From positions 24,990,802 to 25,054,801 of the forward strand of contig NC_063258.1 in assembly GCF_019578655.1 (NCBI RefSeq): a stretch of DNA of 64,000 bases. Direction: 5' to 3'. The position numbers were made by a program, and so were the translations under genes. The notes beneath the pieces were generated by a model, which did not search any database, was not told where the DNA came from, and saw only the letters and a list, made by a program, of their open reading frames with translations. Every line of letters starts with the position of its first letter. The stretch's first letter is position 1. Positions 23,982 through 35,835 of this stretch are shown here, in pieces. The stretch comes from Ricinus communis. Lineage: Eukaryota; Streptophyta; Magnoliopsida; Malpighiales; Euphorbiaceae.

Positions 23982-24251
23982 TGAAGAAATTTTTATAGAC
24001 TTGTATTGGTAAACAATGATGAGTATTTTACAATTCTGAGTTTATTTACAACTGATTGAAGAATTTATACTGATACTTGCATATGCCTAACGGCTACTTT
24101 CTGAGAAGGGAAAGGTAGAAATGACCTTTCCTGCTTTGCAGGAAAGGTTGCTCCCTTTCATCCTTGGTCAGTGATGAGAAGCTGCACAGCAATCCGACTT
24201 GTGCGATCTCTGAACCATGCCTTCCATGTCCTTCATTCGCTTTCTTTAACA
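23982..24251 (-). repeat. 3' LTR of copia element 2 (left on the map)
   Basis: 270 bp. It pairs with 28611-28884. Both contain an internal inverted pair (cctttcctgc...gcaggaaagg) at about 24126-24148. Confidence 0.92.
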
Positions 24252-24266
24252 CTCCCCTCGGGTTCA
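24252..24266 (-). promoter_or_regulatory. Polypurine tract of copia element 2
   Basis: On the minus strand a run reading CCCGAGGGGAG lies immediately before the 3' LTR. Confidence 0.65.
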
Positions 24267-24273
24267 TATAGGT

Positions 24274-27200
24274 TTATTGAACCCATCTTCGAGAATAGAC
24301 TATGACTACCTTGTCGAGGGCCTTTGTAAATATATACGCCAATTGATCTTGACTCTTGATGTAAGGAGTTTCAATTTCTCCTTTTTGAACCTTTTCTCGG
24401 ATGAAATGACAGTCGACTTCGATGTGCTTGGTCCTTTCATGAAACACTGGGTTTGATGCTATGTGCCGAGCGGCTTGATTGTCATAAAACATTTTCATAG
24501 GCTCCATCGTTTCTACTTTCATGTCCTTGAGTACTTGCTTTACCCAAATGAGTTCACTAGCTGTGGATGCCATCGCACGATATTCTGCTTTGGCGCTTGA
24601 TCTAGCAACTACGCTCTGTTTTTTGCTTTTCCATGTCACCAAGTTTCCCCTATCGAATATACAAAATCCAGTGGTTGACTTTCTATCACAACTTTCAGCC
24701 CAATCCGCATCCGAGAAACCGACTACATTAGTGGAGCTATTTTTCTTCATCCAGATTCCCTGTCCGGGTGTTCCCTTAAGATATCTGAGGATCCAATCAA
24801 TGGCTTCAAGGTGGCTGGTACGAGGAGCATGCATAAACTGACTTATCATACTAACTGCAAAAGAAATGTCAGGTCTAGTGACAGTTAAATAAATTAATTT
24901 CCCTACTAAACGCTGATAGTGCCCTATGTTGGTCAAAGGATCTCCGTCTTCTAAATTGAGTTTAGTTTTAGTTTCCATTGGAGAGAGAGCAGGTTTGGCT
25001 CCTATCTTGCCAATTTCCTTTAATAGATCAAGGGTATATTTTCTTTGGGATAGGAATAAACCTTTGCTGGATTTTGCTATTTCCATGCCTAGAAAGTATG
25101 ATAACTGACCTAGATCTTTAATGTCAAATTCCCTTTTTAGACGTTGTATGACATTTTCTATCTCTTGATTATCATTCTCGGTTATTATGATGTCATCAAC
25201 GTATACCAAAAGAATAATGGTGTGTGTGCGGGTGTGTCTAACGAACATGGAAGAATCAGAATCACACTTATTGAAATTGATACTTAATAGAAAATAACTG
25301 AGTTTAGCATACCATACCCTTGGAGATTATTTCAGGCAATAGATTGCTTTATTGAGCTTACATACCAGGGATGAGTCTAAGTTTGTCTTATACCCAGGAG
25401 GAATGGCCATGTAAACTTCTTCTGCTAAATTTCCTTGAAGAAATGTATTCTTGACATCCATTTGGAATAGATTCCAACCTTGATTGATTACTGCTGAGAG
25501 TAGGATCTTAATCGTGTTCATCTTGGCTACTGGAGCGAAGGTCTCTTGATAATCGACTCCGTAAGTTTGAGTGAAGCCTCGGGCTACGAGTCTAGCTTTG
25601 TATCTGTCAATAATTCCATCACTATTGTATTTGATCTTGTATACCCATTTACATCCCACTGGTTTTTATTTGGTGGAAGAGAGACAATACTCCATGTGTC
25701 ATTCTTTTCCAGGGCTAGAAGTTCTTCTTCTATAGCCTTACACCATTTGGAGTCGGTATTGGCTTCGTAGAAGTTTGTAGGTTTGGAATGATTGGAGAGC
25801 TGACATAGATAATTGCGATATTGGTTAGATACAACACATAGTCTCTAAATTTCACAGGAGGTCTGGTTTGTCGACTGGAACGTCTCAAGGCAGTTGCTTC
25901 CTCTGGGACTTCGTGAAATGAAGCTTTTTGTTCTTGTGAGTGGTTATCTCCCCCTGAAGGAATTAGCCTTGAGATGTCAGGTGGCTGTTCTAGGAGTGGA
26001 CTGTGATCAAAGCTGCTAAGAGAAATATCAGAGTTAAGCGGAAAAAGAGAATTAAATTCAGCACCGGTAGGGTTGGTATAGTAGGACTCATTCTCGAGGA
26101 AGGTGACATCCCGAGAGACATAGGACTTGTGAGTCAATGGATCATAACACTTGTACCCTTTTTGGGTGGAGGAATATCCGAGGGAAAAAGTTTTAACCGA
26201 GCATTTGTCTAGCTTGTGGTGGCGAGTGACGTGCACATAGCACACACACCCAAAGTCCCGAAGGTGACCTAAATCAATTTTTTGACCTTTGAGAATTTTC
26301 AAGGGACTCATATGATTTAAGGTGACTGAGAGAAGTCTATTAATAAGATAGGTAGCAGTTAGGAGGGCATCCGACCAAAAAATGGAGGGAACATTATGTT
26401 GAAATAGGAGAGTACGGGTGACATTGAGGAGATGGAGATTCTTTCGCTTAGAGACGCCGTTTTGTTTGGGAGTATTGACACGGGTAGTTTAGTGAGTAAT
26501 GCCATATTGTCTAAAAAATGTGGAAAAATTTTGATTGATGTACTCCGTACCATTATCTGAGCGAAATGTTTTTATATGTGCATTATACTGGTTTTTGATA
26601 AAATAGTAAAATTCTTGAAATAGTGAGAAGACTTCATTTTTGCCTTTTAACAAATAGAGCCATGTAGTGCGGGAATAATCATCAATAAAGGTAACAAAAT
26701 ATCGAAAATGATTGTATGAGGTAACAGGGGCAGGTCCCCAAACATCGAAATGTATTAATTCAAAAGGTTTTTCAGACATGCTTGAAGATAATGAAAAAGG
26801 CAGCCGTGTGTTTGGAAAATTTACATACATCACAGTGGCTAGAATCCAAGTTAAAACAAAATAATTTGTTGAGAACATGGTCGGAGGGATGCCCTAATCT
26901 TTGATGCATAATCATGTCTTGGGGGGTTTTGGACACTAGACATTGCTGGGGAGGATTAGAAAGACAGTATAGGCCATTTTCTAGGTGTCCCTTACCAATC
27001 GTCTTCCCGGAAATTCGATCCTGAAAAAACACTAAGGATGGTGAGAAAATGACATTACAATTTAAATCGCGAGTGATTTTACCAACAGATAAAAGGTTAG
27101 ATTTAAATTCTGGTAAGAATAAAATATTCGAAAGAGATGAATTAAATAAGTTTGAGGTGCCATAACCCTGAATTTTAACTTGATTTCCATTGGCCCTTTG

Positions 27201-27420
27201 TCACGTCACGAGAATCTACGCTCGGTAAATTTTTGTAATTTTGCAGGATTCCAAGTCATGTGATCAGTAGCACCTGAGTCAATAATCCAGTCATGTTGAT
27301 TAGATGCAGTATTATTTTTAAGTGACTGAGAATTAAATTGAACCGAACTTGACCCATCGGGTTGAGAGAATCCAAACCCGTGGGGTTGTTGGGCCAAGGC
27401 TTGCAGTTGGGCCATAATGT
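24274..27420 (-). pseudogene. pol remnant of copia element 2 (PR-INT-RT-RNase H)
   Basis: Reading from right to left: protease motif DSGATDHM near 27280; zinc-binding GAG-pre-integrase (HQRLGHPS...CDVC) near 26840-26930; integrase pieces with FIDDYSRTTW and FRSDNGTEY near 26560-26690; RT with KYNSDGIIDRYKARLVARGF near 25590 and FQMDVKNTFLQG; then LLVYVDDIIIT near 25200; RNase H with SDADWAESCDRKSTTGFC near 24700 and a C-terminal YDNQAA. The RT is split by frame breaks near 25327 and 25250, and integrase is split near 26490. The last open stretch (25248-24274) is long and still looks protein-like, which fits a fairly recent insertion. Confidence 0.9.
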
Positions 27421-27842
27421 CCTGAATTTGGGCCTGGCGGGCCTGCTGAGAAAAGGGCAGATGGGCCTAAGGCAGATGGGCCTGTGCTAAGGCTGGGTCC
27501 GGCCCAGTTGAGGACATATGAGCCAGGCCTGGGCCGAGCCCAGATGAGAAGAGCGGGCCTGGATCAAGAAGTGGGTAGGGCGGGTCGGTCGGTGGAGCCC
27601 AACATTTCAGTCGAGTTTGAATTGGGCGTCATATAACTTCGACATCGGCGGCCCGCACCCTTACCCCACGCCCGCCTTGGGGTTTTCGTCCCTTTTCTCT
27701 CCAATTTTTCTGCCTCCTTTCTTCCACGCTCCCGAGCCTTCCCACCCCCGTCTTTGGTCGCGGTGAGGGTGGAGGTGCCGGCCGTCACGGTGACCACCTT
27801 TGCGGTGGTCACGGCGTTCGATGGCCCGACTCCTCCCTCCGA

Positions 27843-28532
27843 TCAGTCGTGGTGCGTGGAGTAGGCTCGGTTGTCGGTGGTCTCTGGAATCTCGTTCATC
27901 GAATTCCTTCTTGTTTCCTCACGCTGAATCGAGGCTATTATGGCTTCGATTGATGGCAGTTGAGGAGCGAGCAGGATCTGCAATCGCAAGCCCTCGTAGC
28001 TTGAATCCAGACCCCTCAGGTATGTGTAAATGAGATCATGCTCCGCTCTCCTTTGTAGTTCTTCCAAATCATTTGATGGTGGGAGGTAGTTTTGTAACTC
28101 CTCCCACCTGGTTAGAATTTCTGTCGAATACTCGGTTGAGCTTTTGGTCCCTTGAGCAATCTAGGACAGTTCTTGCTTTAATTTGAATATATGTGGGAAA
28201 TTATTTTAATGGCCATAGAGGGTCTTTATTTTTTCCCATATTGCTCTTGATGTCTCCATAAGGATACATAGACGAGCTATTTTACTGTCCATTGCGTTGG
28301 TGAGCATGGACATGACCAAATGGTCAGATGATTGCCACTCTTCTAGTTTTTCTAATTCTTCTTCTGTTGGTGCTTCTGGAATTGCTGGTTTTGGCTTTTG
28401 TTTGCTGCTTGTGATGAATCTAATTTTTTTCCTAGCACTGAGGGCGATAAAAATGGATTTTGACCACTCAAAATAGTTGTGACTGTCCTGCAGCACAATA
28501 TTGGTGATTTTGGTGGTTTCATTGTGAGCCAT
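27843..28532 (-). pseudogene. gag remnant of copia element 2
   Basis: The ATG at 28532 starts MAHNETTKITNIVLQ, followed by NYFEWSKSIFIALSARKK, the start of a copia-type gag. The frame stops near 28206 and resumes at about 28067 with YTYLRGLDSSYEGLRLQILL and IIASIQREETRR, the end of the UBN2 gag domain. Confidence 0.82.
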
Positions 28533-28598
28533 TGTTTTTGAGCGTTGAACTGTGATTTTTTTTTGTTGTGGCTCAGTAGGTGATGACTGGCTAAACCA

Positions 28599-28610
28599 GC
28601 TTTGATACCA
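28599..28610 (-). promoter_or_regulatory. Primer binding site of copia element 2
   Basis: On the minus strand TGGTATCAAAGC directly follows the 5' LTR, one base from the usual initiator tRNA-Met site. Confidence 0.78.
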
Positions 28611-28884
28611 TGAAGAAATTTGTATAAACTTGTATTGATAAACAGTGATGAGTATTTTACAATTCTGAATTTATTTACAACTGATTGAAGAATTTATACT
28701 GATACTTGCATATGCCTAACGACTACTTTCTGAGAAGGGAAAGGTAGAAGTGACATTTCCTGCTTTGCAGGAAAGGTTGCTCCCTTTCACCCTTGGCCAG
28801 TGATGAGAAGCCTGCACAAGCAATCCAGCTTGTGCAGTCTCTGAGATCATGCCTTCCATGTCCTTCATTCTGCTTTCTTTAACA
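28611..28884 (-). repeat. 5' LTR of copia element 2 (right on the map)
   Basis: 274 bp, partner of 23982-24251. About 15 substitutions and four short indels by my count. Confidence 0.92.
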
Positions 28885-30097
28885 TTCCCCTTAAAATATT
28901 TCTAATGTGCTAAACAAAGTCTTCAGGATCCAACAAAATAAAAATGCTCTCCAGCAATATGGCTTTCCTTTTGGGCCAAGGTTTAGAAAATCATTTTCAA
29001 ACAATCTTCTTTTTCACCACCTAATAGGTTTCTCTACCATTTACAAATTTCTTTTTTTGGTTCAGTGCATCATAATACAGCTGGCTTAAAGGAAAAATAC
29101 TTATAACCTAATGGACACATACTTATTACCCTTAAATTCAAAGATTCAGTACACTACACATGATAATCATTCAGTAAAATAATATTAAAAGAAAAACTCA
29201 AGTAATCATCTATTTATTTTGTTGTATACACTTGTATAACATGTAGAGTTTTATGAGAATATACCTAAAAAGAAAAAGAAATTATTAAAGTGTTCTTTTA
29301 GTGATATTTTTATTTTTTTTAATTTTTTTTTTTTAATACTTTGATGTTAAAATTTATAAATATAAAATATTGCTATGATGTATAATTAACAAGAATAGTA
29401 TTAAATCTCAATGTATTAATTGTTTTCTAACTAATTTAACTAAATATGCATTTTATGTATATAATAAACTAGCACGACCGTTATTATTTTGATTATAAAT
29501 CAAATTGATAAATATAATTCAATATCTTTTTTAATATTTAATATTAATCTATAGTATTTAAAAAAAATAAAAGCAAACTAAATATTTTTAAATGTCTTTA
29601 ATTTTTTACAATTTTAAAAATTTATTACTGTAATAATATAAAATTTTATTAATGCAATAATATAAAATTTTATTTATTAATTAATTTTGATATTATATAA
29701 ATTAATATTATCGGAATAATTGATATTACTATTTTTTAAAATTAAAAATTTATTATATAATCAAAAATTAATTTATAATTGAATATATAAAATATTATTT
29801 TTATAATTAGAATTTTTATTTAATCAAAAATAAATAAATAATTAATATATATTAAATATAATTAATATATTATTTTTTTAGGATAAAATTAATATCTTAT
29901 TAGGAAATTCTTTATAGTTAATATAATTTTAAAATATAATTAATATATTTTTCTTAGAATTAAAATCAGTATATAATTATAAATATAACTTATTAATTAA
30001 TAAATTAATAAAAATTTATAAAATTACACATAAATCTAAATTTCATGTGTCAAAAATTAAATACATATACTAAAATAATTTTAAGTTTCAGAAATTA

Positions 30098-30139
<42 letters not shown>

Positions 30140-31134
30140 TATCAGAACTTATATTTTATTTTTATTAAATTAAAACATGAATTATTTCAATTACATTTAA
30201 AATATATTTGACCACTTTTATGATGTATGGTTATTCCACATATTATTGAAAGGATTATTCTCTCCGACCCAATTGGACAATCCACTTTCAATATAGATGC
30301 ATATTAGAAAATATAAATTTTTTAAATTAATGTTATTATTTTTTTATCATTCTCTTTATATATTATTATTGTTAAACTAGAATTCTAGCCGCCTGACTCT
30401 TTTTGTTTTTTATTCTTCTTGTTCTTTTAAAGTTTTATTTTGAGCAATTGTCCTCTATTACACAGGTATTGAATTTTTTATATAAAAATAGTAAAACAAA
30501 TTAATATAATATTAAAACAATCGAGCTTGTCAAAGCACACCTATAAAGTTAATAATTAGTATTATCAAATGAAACTTTCGTCATGCAGAATTATAATTTA
30601 GTGCTATATTAACATAATTGATGATTGTAGTTTCTTTATATTTAGTTTTTGATGTTTGATATTTATTTTTAATATTTTATATAAAAATATATTTATTAAT
30701 TTTTATTAATAAAATATTCATATTTCTTATTTATAAAATATTTATATTTCTTTTTAAAAGATTCTTATAAAATTTTATATAAAAACTACAATTTCAAAAT
30801 AAATAAGATAGAGATTAATTACACTTGCAATGATAATATGTCAACTAATAAAAGATATTTTTGACAATAACTTAATAAATAATAAACTAACAATTAAAGA
30901 AAAATAAGTTATATTTTTAGATGGATAAAAAAAGAAAAAGAATTATCAATTTGGGACGAATTTAAATACAAAACTATCATAAAAGCACATGTCCGTTAAT
31001 TATTAATTTTTTCTGACACACAGAGTAATGAATCATTACAAAATAAACTACATGATATATTTTTTGTCAGAAGGCGAAAAGTTAAACCAAATCTCCAATT
31101 TTAAATTTTCTTCAATTAAAAAAAAGAAGAAAAA
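28885..31134. other. AT-rich spacer
   Basis: Very AT-rich DNA with no supportable gene. It contains a TA microsatellite (30099-30136). Short open frames here have biased AT-rich codon content and no recognisable domain. Confidence 0.5.
30099..30136. repeat. (TA)n microsatellite
   Basis: An uninterrupted run of 19 TA units. Confidence 0.95.
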
Positions 31135-31364
31135 TAAAGAAAATGGAAATACTGATATCAAAAGAGATGTTGCTTGTATTGACTTCAAAGGTGTATTTAT
31201 ATACAAAGATAAGGATCCTACTTATATAATTTCTATATCTGTCCAAATAAAGATTTTCTATATAATAGTAAACTATCAAAATTACATCCACTAATTTATT
31301 AGCTAAAGATCTTAAAATATCATTTCATAAAATTACTGCACTAATTTTTATAATTTCCTTAATA
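31135..31364 (-). repeat. 3' LTR of copia element 3 (left on the map)
   Basis: Shares tcaaaagagatg, attgacttcaaag and aagataaggatcctac with the right LTR. On the minus strand it starts TATTAAGG instead of the usual TG, and so does the partner LTR. Confidence 0.88.
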
Positions 31365-31377
31365 CTTCCCCTCAAGT
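31365..31377 (-). promoter_or_regulatory. Polypurine tract of copia element 3
   Basis: On the minus strand TTGAGGGGAAG lies directly before the 3' LTR. Confidence 0.65.
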
Positions 31378-34300
31378 TGGAGCATAAAGATTTGAGATGC
31401 CCAACTTGCTAAGAAGAAAGTGAAACTGATCAGTACCCAAAGCTTTAGTGAAAATATCAGCAAGTTGTAGAGTTGTATGTACATATGTTGTTTCAATATT
31501 TTCATTTTGTATCTCCTCACGAATGAAATGACAATCAATTTCGATGTGTTTCATATGCTCATGATATACAGGATTCGCTGCAATATGTAAAGTTGATTGA
31601 CTATCACTGTACAAGCGCATGGAATTAGAATGATCAACACCAAGAAATAGCAACAAACCCTTTAACCACTTAAGTTCAGAAGCTGCTGTAGTCATTAACC
31701 GATATTCTGCCTCAGCAGAGGAGTGAGAAACAGTCTGTTGTTTCTTGGTTGTCCATGAGACAGGTGATCTGCCCAGGTAAATAAAATAACATGTCAAGGA
31801 GCGTCTTATCAAGGGACAACTTGCCCAATCAGAGTCACAGTATGCATACAATTTAAGATCAAAGTTAGCCCGCAAAAGGATTCCTTGTCCAAGATTCCCC
31901 TTTAAATATTGGACTACTCGTAATGCAACTTTCCAATGAGCCTTCTTTGGTTGCTGCATAAATTGAGCAAGAATATAGAACGGTAGCTCAATTCAGGTCG
32001 TGTAATAGTTAAGTAAATCAGTCTGCCTACCAGCCGACGATATTGAGTAGAGTCACTAGCGTCATCTCCTTCAATAAGAGCAACTTTATGGTTATGCTCC
32101 AGTGGAGTTTTCACTGGCTTAGCTCCCAGCAAACCAACCTCAAAAATGACATCCAAGGCGTGTTTTCGTTGACAAAAAAAAATTCCTTCAGCATTTCTTG
32201 CTACCTCTATACCCAAAAGATATTTCAACTATCCCAAAATCTTCATATGAAAACAGCTGCTCAAATATTTTTTAACTCACTGCACAGCCGTGGCATCATT
32301 ACTTGAAATAATGAGATCATCTACATAGACCAAAACATGTATTTGCACATGCTGTTTACGAAAAGCAAATAATGAATAGCCTGAGCAAGATTGATGAAAG
32401 CCATACTTCTTCAAAGAATTTACCAGCTTAGCAAACCAACAACGGGGTGCCTGATGCAAGCCATACAAAGACCTTCGTAATCTACACACTTTCCCAGGAC
32501 TTTTAGAGACAAAACCTGGTGGCATTTTCATGAAAACCTCCTCATTCAAGTCTCCATGGAAGAAAGCATTCTGCACATCCATTTGATGTAGTTCTCAATT
32601 TTTTGCAGCAGCTACTGCAAGAAAAGTACGTATAGTGGCCGTCTTTGCAATAGGAGCAAAAGTTTCATGATAGTAAATACCCTCTTTTTGATTATTGCCA
32701 AGAATTACCAATAGAGCCTTACATCATTCAATGCTTCCATCATAAGTATATTTTATTTTGTACACCTCCTTACTGCCAATAGCCTTCTTTCTAAGGGATA
32801 GGTCTTCCATCGTCCAAGTTCCATTCTCTTCCAAAGCTTGAATTTCTTTTCTCATTGCTTCATGCCATTGTTCATCTCTCATTACCTCATTATAAGAAAC
32901 TGGCTCTCAACCTGCAGTAATGCTTGCCAAGAAGGACCGATGTTGTGAAGAAAATCGATCATAGCTAACAAAATTGGCTATAGGATAAGACATACTTGAG
33001 GAATGTGGTTAAAGCGGTGAACTCTGTGAGGAGCTGAATTGCACATTATTTGTCACATAGTCCTTCAAACAAGTGGATGAATGTTTAATCCTATGTCCAC
33101 GACCAAACTAATCTCCCACTAGTACCTCCTCTCCTAAATTTTCTTCCCTATTTTCAACTGTACTGATTTCTGCAATTCCCTCAGTGGGAGGACAACCTTC
33201 AGGAGATTTCTCTAATATCTCCCTATCTTTCTCAGTAATTCTCTAATCCTTATGCTCATGAGCTCCATATGCATTTTTAATGGGATTTTCACCTGCAAAC
33301 TTTGTTACAACATATGGAAAATTTGTTTCTATAAACACCACATCCCTTGAGACAAGATACTCATAAGTTTCTAAATCATACACTTTCTATCCTTTCTTGT
33401 CAAAATGGTACCCCGCAAAAACACACCTATGGCTTAGACTAGCAAATTTATCTTTATCTCTAAGTTGTTCATGCACATAACTAGACACCAAAAGTCCTAT
33501 ATATGATTATAGGAAGGAAGTTGTCCAAAGAGAATTTCATAAGGAGTTTTTCCCTTTAGAACCGCAAATGGTGTCCTATTGATTAAGTATCCAACGGTAA
33601 GAATACATTCACCCCAAAAATCAATTGGCAAGTATGCCTGAAACATCAAAGCTCTCGCCACATTGAGGATGTGACGATGCTTTCTCTCAACTCCTCCATT
33701 ATGTTGGAGAGTTACTACATAAGAAGTTTAGTGCAATATACCATTTTCATCAAAATAGTTTCATAGACACACAAATTCAATGCCGTTATAACTCCTAATA
33801 GTCTTCACATCTTTCTCAAATTGTCGTTTAACCATAGCAATACAATTTTGAGGAACACAAGCAATTTCATGTTTTCCTCTCAGCAAATAAATCCACACAG
33901 CACGAGAACAATCATCAACAATAGTCAAGAAATAAGCAGCTCCACAAGAAGCCAAAGCTTTATAACGCCCCCATAAATCACAATGCATTAAATCAAAATA
34001 ATTATTAGCTTTATTGTCACTAGAATAAAATATCTCTCTAGTCTGTTTTGCTCTAAAACAAACATCACAACTTAAATTATTATTATTTCTACTAAATTTA
34101 TTTGCTGCAAAAATCAACTCGAGCACCTTATTCGACGGATGACCCATTCTCCTATGCCAAAGATTGAAGTTTGAAACTCCAGAAGCTTTATAAGCATTTG
34201 CCGAAGCCACTGCCTTCAAAAAATACAGCCCCTCATGTTGTTCACCCACTCAAATCAGCCTCCTCGTATTTTGGTCCCATATAGCATAAATTTTATTAAT

Positions 34301-34560
34301 GATTTGCAGCATCAGATTTGAGTCATTGAGAAGTTGTCAAACAGAGATCAAGTTATATTTTATATTGGGCGCAAAAAGAACATGTTGCAATTTCAATCCT
34401 CCTCTAAGATGCACCGTTCCTTCTTTCAGTGCCACAGTTGCTTCATCATTTGGCATTCCGATTGAACATGGAGCAATGTCAGACATATCTCTCAGGCAAG
34501 CCCTTGTCCTAGTCATATGATGGGAAGCCTTTCAATCTATTACCTAAGAAAAAATTTCTT
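31372..34560 (-). pseudogene. pol remnant of copia element 3
   Basis: From right to left: a GAG-pre-integrase block (LWHRRMGHPSNKV...CDVC) near 34060-34160; integrase with IVDDCSRAVWIYLL near 33890-33930 and IRSYNGIEF near 33770-33800, where the usual D of SDNG reads Y; RT pieces at 32582-32277 with MDVQNAFFHGDLNEEVF, LYGLHQAPRCWF and VYVDDLIIS; then 32228-31914; and an RNase H end at 31959-31372 with YCDSDWASCPLIRRS and LYSDSQS. Stops and frame changes are frequent between 32600 and 33760. Confidence 0.87.
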
Positions 34561-34719
34561 GCTTACCAATCAATCTTTCATTAGATACAGTCTTTTGCGA
34601 ACTTAAAGTCCCAGCAAAGTGCTTCATTGTTCATCATTTAACCCACTAAGCCCCTTTTTGTCAGTTTTCATGACTCCTCCGTGATCATCTTTTGTTGCAA
34701 ATTTTTGAGTGACATTTGC

Positions 34720-35590
34720 TCATTGTACACCTCTTTTGTCACGACCTCCACCACCATTGCGCTTATGCCCACTTCCTCGTCCTGGAGTATTGGAGCGAGG
34801 TCTATTTCCCCACCAATCTAGATACCCTATCAGCTGAAAGTAGGTATCTGAACCATGTCCCTCACGATTGCAATGTGAGCATACTGTAGTTTTATCCCCC
34901 CTAAATTTCATCCACCAGCCTAAACTGCAAAGCTCATGGAATTGCCTTTCTCTTTCCTTGTTCGTGACATTGTTCTTACTCGTTCTTGCTGAACGACGAT
35001 TGCATATACCATATTCAGATTGGGTAATGGCTCTGTGCTCAAAATATTAGCACGCACAGTACCATAGCCTTTTCATCCAAGCCCATCAAAAATTGATGAA
35101 CTCTTTCTTCCTCCATTTTCTTTTCTAATTCAGTTGTGAGATTGCACTTGCATCCACCACAAATACACAATGGTATTTTGTCATAATTATTCAGTTCATC
35201 CATATGGTTTTAAACTGTCCATAGTAATTGACTATGGTTTGTCTCTCCAGCTTGCAGTTCGTCAAGTCCGGTCTCAATTGCTGGACTCTTGGTCTATTCC
35301 CAATTGAGAAGCGATGCCTTATGTCCTCCTATAAATCTCCAACATTCTCCACAAAAGAAATAGTTGAACGTAAAGAGGGTTCAATGGTGTTAAATACCCA
35401 CGGTTCCTTCAATGAAACCATACTTCTTTTTGGCCCTCAATGCAGTCTGCACTCCTCGTGCCCACTCTTCATAATTTTCTCCCTTCAACTGCACCTGGGT
35501 AATTATGTTGCCTGGATTGTCATTAGGGCTTAGAGCATAAGGATTAGAAGTTTTCTTATCTGAACCAGAATTTCCTTTGTCTTTGGAGGC
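34720..35590 (-). pseudogene. gag remnant of copia element 3
   Basis: The best-kept part is the zinc-knuckle end at 34911-34720 (CSHCNREGHGSDTYF, with the last Cys replaced by Tyr, then a Gly- and Arg-rich tail). The region from 34912 to 35590 corresponds to the gag body but is too interrupted to read as one frame. Confidence 0.7.
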
Positions 35591-35593
35591 ATG

Positions 35594-35605
35594 GCTCTAA
35601 TACCA
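35594..35605 (-). promoter_or_regulatory. Primer binding site of copia element 3
   Basis: On the minus strand TGGTATTAGAGC directly follows the 5' LTR, one base from the initiator tRNA-Met site. Confidence 0.75.
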
Positions 35606-35835
35606 TGAAGAAAACAGAAATATTGGGATCAAAAGAGATGGTCCTTTTATTGACTTCAAAGTTTTATTTATATATAAAGATAAGGATCCTACCTACATAA
35701 TTTCTATATATGTACAAATAAAGATTTCCTATACAATAGTAAACTACCAAAATTACGTCCATTAATTTATTATCTAAAGATCCTAAAATATCATTTCGTA
35801 AAATTACTGCATTAATTTCTGCAGTTTCCTTAATA
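35606..35835 (-). repeat. 5' LTR of copia element 3 (right on the map)
   Basis: 230 bp, partner of 31135-31364. Confidence 0.88.

Larger units (their letters stand above)
23982..28884 (-). mobile_element. Copia element 2 (Ty1/copia LTR retrotransposon)
   Basis: Lies on the minus strand about 50 bp after the RLP-A stop. The LTRs are 23982-24251 and 28611-28884, differing by about 6% with a few one-base indels. On the plus strand both start tgaagaaattt and end ctttctttaaca. The flanking duplication is ttcct (23977-23981) against ttccc (28885-28889). The primer site and purine tract sit where expected. It codes for gag through RNase H in copia order, with scattered stops and frame changes. A GC-rich patch at about 27420-27860, in the gag-protease region, stands out from the AT-rich surroundings. 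Confidence 0.93.
31135..35835 (-). mobile_element. Copia element 3 (Ty1/copia LTR retrotransposon), old
   Basis: The LTRs 31135-31364 and 35606-35835 are 230 bp each with about 29 differences (about 12-13%), so this is the oldest of the three copia insertions. The flanks on both sides are AAAAA, which fits a 5-bp duplication but is low complexity. The coding body on the minus strand is broken by many stops, more than in elements 1 and 2. Confidence 0.9.

Noticed and set aside
24274..25248. Copia element 2 RT-RNase H as an independent host gene
   Set aside because: It lies between matching LTRs with primer site and purine tract in place, so it is part of the element.
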